Positions 60,431 to 64,000 of a DNA stretch of 64,000 nt are shown piece by piece; the first letter of the stretch is position 1; every line of letters begins with the position of its first letter. A program made the position numbers and the translations under genes. Location: contig MKWI01000020.1 of NCBI GenBank assembly GCA_001899715.1, forward strand, positions 1-64,000, read 5' to 3'. A model generated the notes under the pieces. It did not search any database and had not been told where the DNA came from. It saw only the letters and a program-made list of their open reading frames with translations. Source of the DNA: Sphingobium sp. 66-54 (GTDB lineage: Bacteria > Pseudomonadota > Alphaproteobacteria > Sphingomonadales > Sphingomonadaceae).

Positions 60431-62176
60431 TCACAGGCCCAGCCCCCGGCCGCGGCCGAGCGACCAGTCGACGCCGCCACCGGGCGTCATCGTGCCGCTG
60501 ATATGCTTGCCCAGATGCTGGTCGAGCGCTGGCCGCCAGGGCACGAGCTGAAAACCAAGTCCGTCATCGATCATGGCGAACCGGCCCGAGGCGAGCGTCA
60601 CCCGCTCGCGATAGACGCCGCTCACATAGTCGCCGGCGGCCGATGGCCGATGCGAAAGGCCCGTGCGCCTGGAGATGGCGTCGATCTCCTGATCGACCTC
60701 ATTGCCCTTGAGGGTCGCGATGAGGTCGCGCGCGAACAGGAAGCCAGCGCCGCGCCGCTGAGCGAGACCGGCGCTTTCGAGATGGAGGGAGCGCGCTTCC
60801 ATCGCCTCGCGGATCTCGAGTCCGAACCCGGCGCCGGACGCGACCGGCTCGCGAGCGATGAGCTGGCGGTCGAGCCAGGTCGCGCCGGGCGCGTTCACCT
60901 GCTGAGCCAGCGTCAGGTCGGAGCGGGTCGCGAGCGACAGGCGCGTATTGCCCTTGGCGTCCTGCCAGTTCCGCGTCTCAACAATCGCCCCGGGTCTGGC
61001 GTCGCCGGTCATCTCCATATCGTCGAAGCGCAGATGATGCGTTCGCCCGTCGGCGCCGTCGATCACCGCATAGGCCGTGCCCGCCAGTTCGTCGTGCAGA
61101 CCGCGCTCGACCAGGCGGCCGACGATGGGATCGGCCGGAGCTTCACCATGGAGAGCGAAGCTGCCGGTATCGGGCACGCGGCCGCCATCACTCATCGCCC
61201 GGTGCATGGTCTTGATGATGTCGGTGCGGATGGAGAGGTCGCGCAGCGTCTTTTCCGCGCCGGGCCTCAGCGACCAGACCGCCGGTCCTTGCCCGTAGGC
61301 AAGACCCAGCCGTTCGAGCTTGCCGGCACGGCCGATCAGCAGGCGGCGCATTTCGGGATCGTCGCCACCACCCGGACGCAGATCGACCATGCCGGTCATC
61401 TCATCAGCCATGCGCTGCAGACGGCGATCGAGGCTCGTCCAGCGATCGGCGTCAACTTCCCGCTCCAGGGCGGCGCGGATCTCTTGTTCGGTGCGCGGTC
61501 CGAGTTCGATCGTGACGCGCTCCTCCGCGCGGGCGCGCATGCCTTCGCGGATATAGTCGCGGTCGATGACGAGATCGGCACCGGTCTCGTCGACGCCGCG
61601 CACGAGGACATGGATATGGGGATTGTCGGTGTTCCAGTGATCGACCGCCACCCAGTCGAGCCGGGTGCCGAGATCGGCCCTCAAATCGTCCATCAACTCG
61701 CGAGTGAACGCCTTGAGGTCGGCCATCTGGCCTGCGTCCTCGGGCGAGACGATGAAACGAAAATGGTGCCGATCATCTTCGCACCGCTCGGCGAAGGCGT
61801 CGCCATCCGCCTGGTCGGAGCGGGCATCGAACAGGCTGGCGTCGCGACCGTCGCGCGTCACGCCATCGCGTTTCAGATAGGCGATATGCCGGGCGAGCGG
61901 CGCCGCGCGAAACTTCGATCCCTTATGCCTGACCACACGGGCCTTGATGACGACGCGCCGGGCATTGGCTGGGGCTCGGGTGCGCAGACGTGCAATGCGG
62001 CCTCGGCCATGGCGCCCCGTGCCTTTGCCGCGTGATGGCCCCCGGCGACTGTACCCTGCCTTGGCCGCTGCCCGGCGAACCTGTGCGGCGAGGCTCTGGA
62101 CCTTACGTCCCGATCCCTTGCCAGCATCGCGGCTTCTTCCCGGCCGAACCCGGAAATCATCGTCGCCAGCGGTCAT
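60431..62176 (-). CDS. Relaxase (VirD2-like / DUF3363)
   Basis: HWNTDNPHIHVLVRG histidine motif; HHFRFIVSPEDAGQMADLKAFTRELM; DUF3363-like C-terminal half. ATG start at 62176 preferred over TTG at 62230. Confidence 0.88.
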   Translation of the reverse strand: MTAGDDDFRVRPGRSRDAGKGSGRKVQSLAAQVRRAAAKAGYSRRGPSRGKGTGRHGRGRIARLRTRAPANARRVVIKARVVRHKGSKFRAAPLARHIAYLKRDGVTRDGRDASLFDARSDQADGDAFAERCEDDRHHFRFIVSPEDAGQMADLKAFTRELMDDLRADLGTRLDWVAVDHWNTDNPHIHVLVRGVDETGADLVIDRDYIREGMRARAEERVTIELGPRTEQEIRAALEREVDADRWTSLDRRLQRMADEMTGMVDLRPGGGDDPEMRRLLIGRAGKLERLGLAYGQGPAVWSLRPGAEKTLRDLSIRTDIIKTMHRAMSDGGRVPDTGSFALHGEAPADPIVGRLVERGLHDELAGTAYAVIDGADGRTHHLRFDDMEMTGDARPGAIVETRNWQDAKGNTRLSLATRSDLTLAQQVNAPGATWLDRQLIAREPVASGAGFGLEIREAMEARSLHLESAGLAQRRGAGFLFARDLIATLKGNEVDQEIDAISRRTGLSHRPSAAGDYVSGVYRERVTLASGRFAMIDDGLGFQLVPWRPALDQHLGKHISGTMTPGGGVDWSLGRGRGLGL

Positions 62177-62240
62177 GTCAGCGCCGAAATCGGCGCTGCC
62201 ACCCGCCGACCTCTTGAAATCACGCCACAATCGGAAAATC

Positions 62241-62315
62241 GCGCCACCCAGCCGATTATGGCGCCACCTGAAAACCCCCTCGACTTACAACCACATGACG
62301 TCCCACAGGTGGCGC
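62241..62315. other. Candidate oriT / relaxase-promoter region
   Basis: Inverted repeat GCGCCACCTG (62261..62270) / CAGGTGGCGC (62306..62315) plus an extra GCGCCACC copy at 62241. Confidence 0.35.
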
Positions 62316-62420
62316 GCCTTTTATCTCGCCATCGACTTTCCCCTTCGATTCCAGTGCGTTGACTTCTTTTCCGACGCAGTAGATTCCACGCCTGCCAACA
62401 CCAGCGGACGCCATGACCGC

Positions 62421-63209
62421 TCATTGTTCGCTCCGCCCGGGAAGCGGGACGAAGAGGCCGTGCGAACCAGTCGATGAAAGGCGCGGCGGGAGGCCCGAGG
62501 GCGACGAGACAGGCGCGGATGCGATGTCGCCCGGCTGAGATACCGGCGCGGGATCGGCGGCGGCTTGGCTGCCGTCCGATGCGCCGTCACCGCGCAGCAC
62601 GAACAGCGCCGCGTCGCGCCAGGATGGCGCAGCCGGTGCGCGCGGAATTGCAGGCACGACGGCAGGCGAAGCGATGCCGGAGGTGCCGAGGTTGGGCGCG
62701 AGCTTCGCGACATAGGCGATCGTCTCGGCGGGAAGCGGACGGCCGCGCCGGCGCCAGTCGTCGACACGGCCCGGCCCAGCATTATAGGCAGCGAGCGCGG
62801 TGGGCAGATCGCGATACCGATCGACCATCTCGCGCAGGTAGGCCGCGCCAGCGTGAATGTTGGCGCGCACATCCCAGGGGTTGTCACCGAGCCCATAGCG
62901 CGCGGTGAGTTGGCCCCAGGTGCCGGGCATGATCTGCATGAGGCCCATGGCGCCGGCGCGCGAAATCGCCGCCGGATCGCCGTTACTCTCGGCGCGCATC
63001 ACCGCCCAGATCCATACCTCGGGAATGTCGAAGCGCTGTGCGGCTTCGGTCACATGAACGGCGTAGGGATGCGCCGTCGCGGCGGCGGCAGGCGCGGTGG
63101 CCAGCGCCGTCGTGGCCGGAAAGAGGGAGACGAGTATGCCGGTCAAGGCCGATGCGCCAGCGAGGCGAACGGCGCAGGACCGGCAGCGCGACGCGAAGCG
63201 GATGCGCAC
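62421..63209 (-). CDS. Lytic transglycosylase (VirB1-like)
   Basis: VWIWAVMRAESNGDPAAISRAGAMGLMQIMPGTWGQLTARYGLGDNPWDVRANIHAGAAYLREM. Confidence 0.9.
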   Translation of the reverse strand: MRIRFASRCRSCAVRLAGASALTGILVSLFPATTALATAPAAAATAHPYAVHVTEAAQRFDIPEVWIWAVMRAESNGDPAAISRAGAMGLMQIMPGTWGQLTARYGLGDNPWDVRANIHAGAAYLREMVDRYRDLPTALAAYNAGPGRVDDWRRRGRPLPAETIAYVAKLAPNLGTSGIASPAVVPAIPRAPAAPSWRDAALFVLRGDGASDGSQAAADPAPVSQPGDIASAPVSSPSGLPPRLSSTGSHGLFVPLPGRSEQ

Positions 63210-63212
63210 GGT

Positions 63213-63557
63213 TCACTCCGCTTTCGGACGCCGCAGGCGCGGCGACCAGAGCAGGACATGCCCCTCATCGCCGCGATTGGAGCGCAGGAGATTGGCGCGG
63301 ATCGGGCGGGCAAAGCCCGGACAATCGAGCTGGACCGCGACGAAGGCGCTGGCCTTGCCGTCATGATTCCAGCCCGATCCGACCTCGGGACCAATGCCTT
63401 CAGGCGCGCTGGCGTCTGTGAGATGGACGCGCCAATCCGGTGCTCGGCCGTGCCCGGTGAAGCCGGTCGGCACGAGCCGCAGCGCGACATCGAGCGTGAG
63501 CGTTCGCAGACGGCCGACGAACCCGTCGCCGTCCCGGGTGAAGCAACCTATCTGCAT
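63213..63557 (-). CDS. DUF736-family protein
   Basis: MQIGCFTRDGDGFVGRLRTLTLDVALRLVP...GSGWNHDGKASAFVAVQLDCPGFARPIRANLL. Confidence 0.8.
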   Translation of the reverse strand: MQIGCFTRDGDGFVGRLRTLTLDVALRLVPTGFTGHGRAPDWRVHLTDASAPEGIGPEVGSGWNHDGKASAFVAVQLDCPGFARPIRANLLRSNRGDEGHVLLWSPRLRRPKAE

Positions 63558-64000
63558 AAGATGTCTCCTTCTTTGCTGGTGAGAGGGGCACCCTGCGCGC
63601 AGCCGGAGTGCCAGCGCAGCGGCGCGTCAGGCGTGTCGCGGGTGAGGAAGGGTGCGGCGCGGCCGATCAGGCCGGAGGCTGGAATCGGCCCGAAATAGCG
63701 CCCGTCGAGACTGTCGGGCACAGCGTTGAGCAGGAACAACTCGTCGGCCCTAAGGACGCGGCAGCCGCGCCAGACCGGCAACGGGCGGCCATGGCTGTCG
63801 GACGCGTGCGCGATCGCGACGGTGCGCCCCTCGATCGTCACCGTCGCACCGCGGCGGCAGATCAGCGCACCCGGACGCGCGGCGACACGCTTGAGCAACG
63901 GCACGCCGACGGGCAGATAATGGCGCTCGGCCATGAACCGGGCGAGCGCGGGCGGCGGCGAGACGGCGACCATGTCGCCGACCGCGGGCCGGGCAAACGG
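63548..64000 (-). CDS. traF: S26-family signal peptidase TraF-like, cut by the right window edge
   Basis: MVAVSPPPALARFMAERHYLPVGVPLLKRVAARPGALICRRG...GRYFGPIPASGLIGRAAP; frame stays open to the edge. Confidence 0.8.
   Translation of the reverse strand, partial: PFARPAVGDMVAVSPPPALARFMAERHYLPVGVPLLKRVAARPGALICRRGATVTIEGRTVAIAHASDSHGRPLPVWRGCRVLRADELFLLNAVPDSLDGRYFGPIPASGLIGRAAPFLTRDTPDAPLRWHSGCAQGAPLTSKEGDILCR

Noticed and set aside
60503-62035. 510-aa plus-strand ORF opposite the relaxase
   Set aside because: Antisense shadow; the relaxase frame has the conserved HxH motif.
1-64000. rRNA, tRNA genes and CRISPR-Cas loci
   Set aside because: None could be recognised by reading; a tRNAscan/Infernal run would be needed to exclude small RNA genes.

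Overview
The window looks like accessory DNA of a high-GC alphaproteobacterium, probably a sphingomonad, from a conjugative plasmid or ICE. This is inferred from gene content only; no search was run. Left to right: (i) a truncated czcA with czcB, czcC and a small exported protein; (ii) a YnfA / cytochrome c-FTR1 (PbrT-like) / CDF / methyltransferase module next to a MerR regulator, with matching MerR-type promoters; (iii) a copper block: cusF-A-B-C flanked by mirror-image pairs of small exported Cys/Met proteins, cueR and copA; (iv) a bufferin operon (bufA1-B-C-DoxX plus ECF sigma factor and NrsF anti-sigma), whose promoter region has an exact GTAACC-N16-CGAA SigF-type site; (v) small cargo genes and a merR/merTPA operon; (vi) a LuxR/LuxI/PhyH/GntR quorum-sensing module followed by an EexN entry-exclusion lipoprotein; (vii) three adjacent toxin-antitoxin-like modules (VapBC, fused MNT-HEPN, AbiEi/AbiEii); (viii) a complete lasso-peptide system (FecI/FecR, TonB receptor, isopeptidase, then precursor, B protein and cyclase on the other strand); (ix) a complete P-type trb T4SS with coupling protein, relaxase, lytic transglycosylase and TraF-like peptidase, interrupted by a sod / broken chrB / Fic cargo segment. 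The most interesting observations are the lasso cluster (predicted core GEALIDQDVGGGRQQFLTGIAQD), the mobile bufferin operon with its own sigma factor and promoter, the mirrored small-protein pairs around cusFABC, the shared motifs linking EexN, TrbK-alt and TrbJ, and the six-copy operator-like array before the Fic gene.
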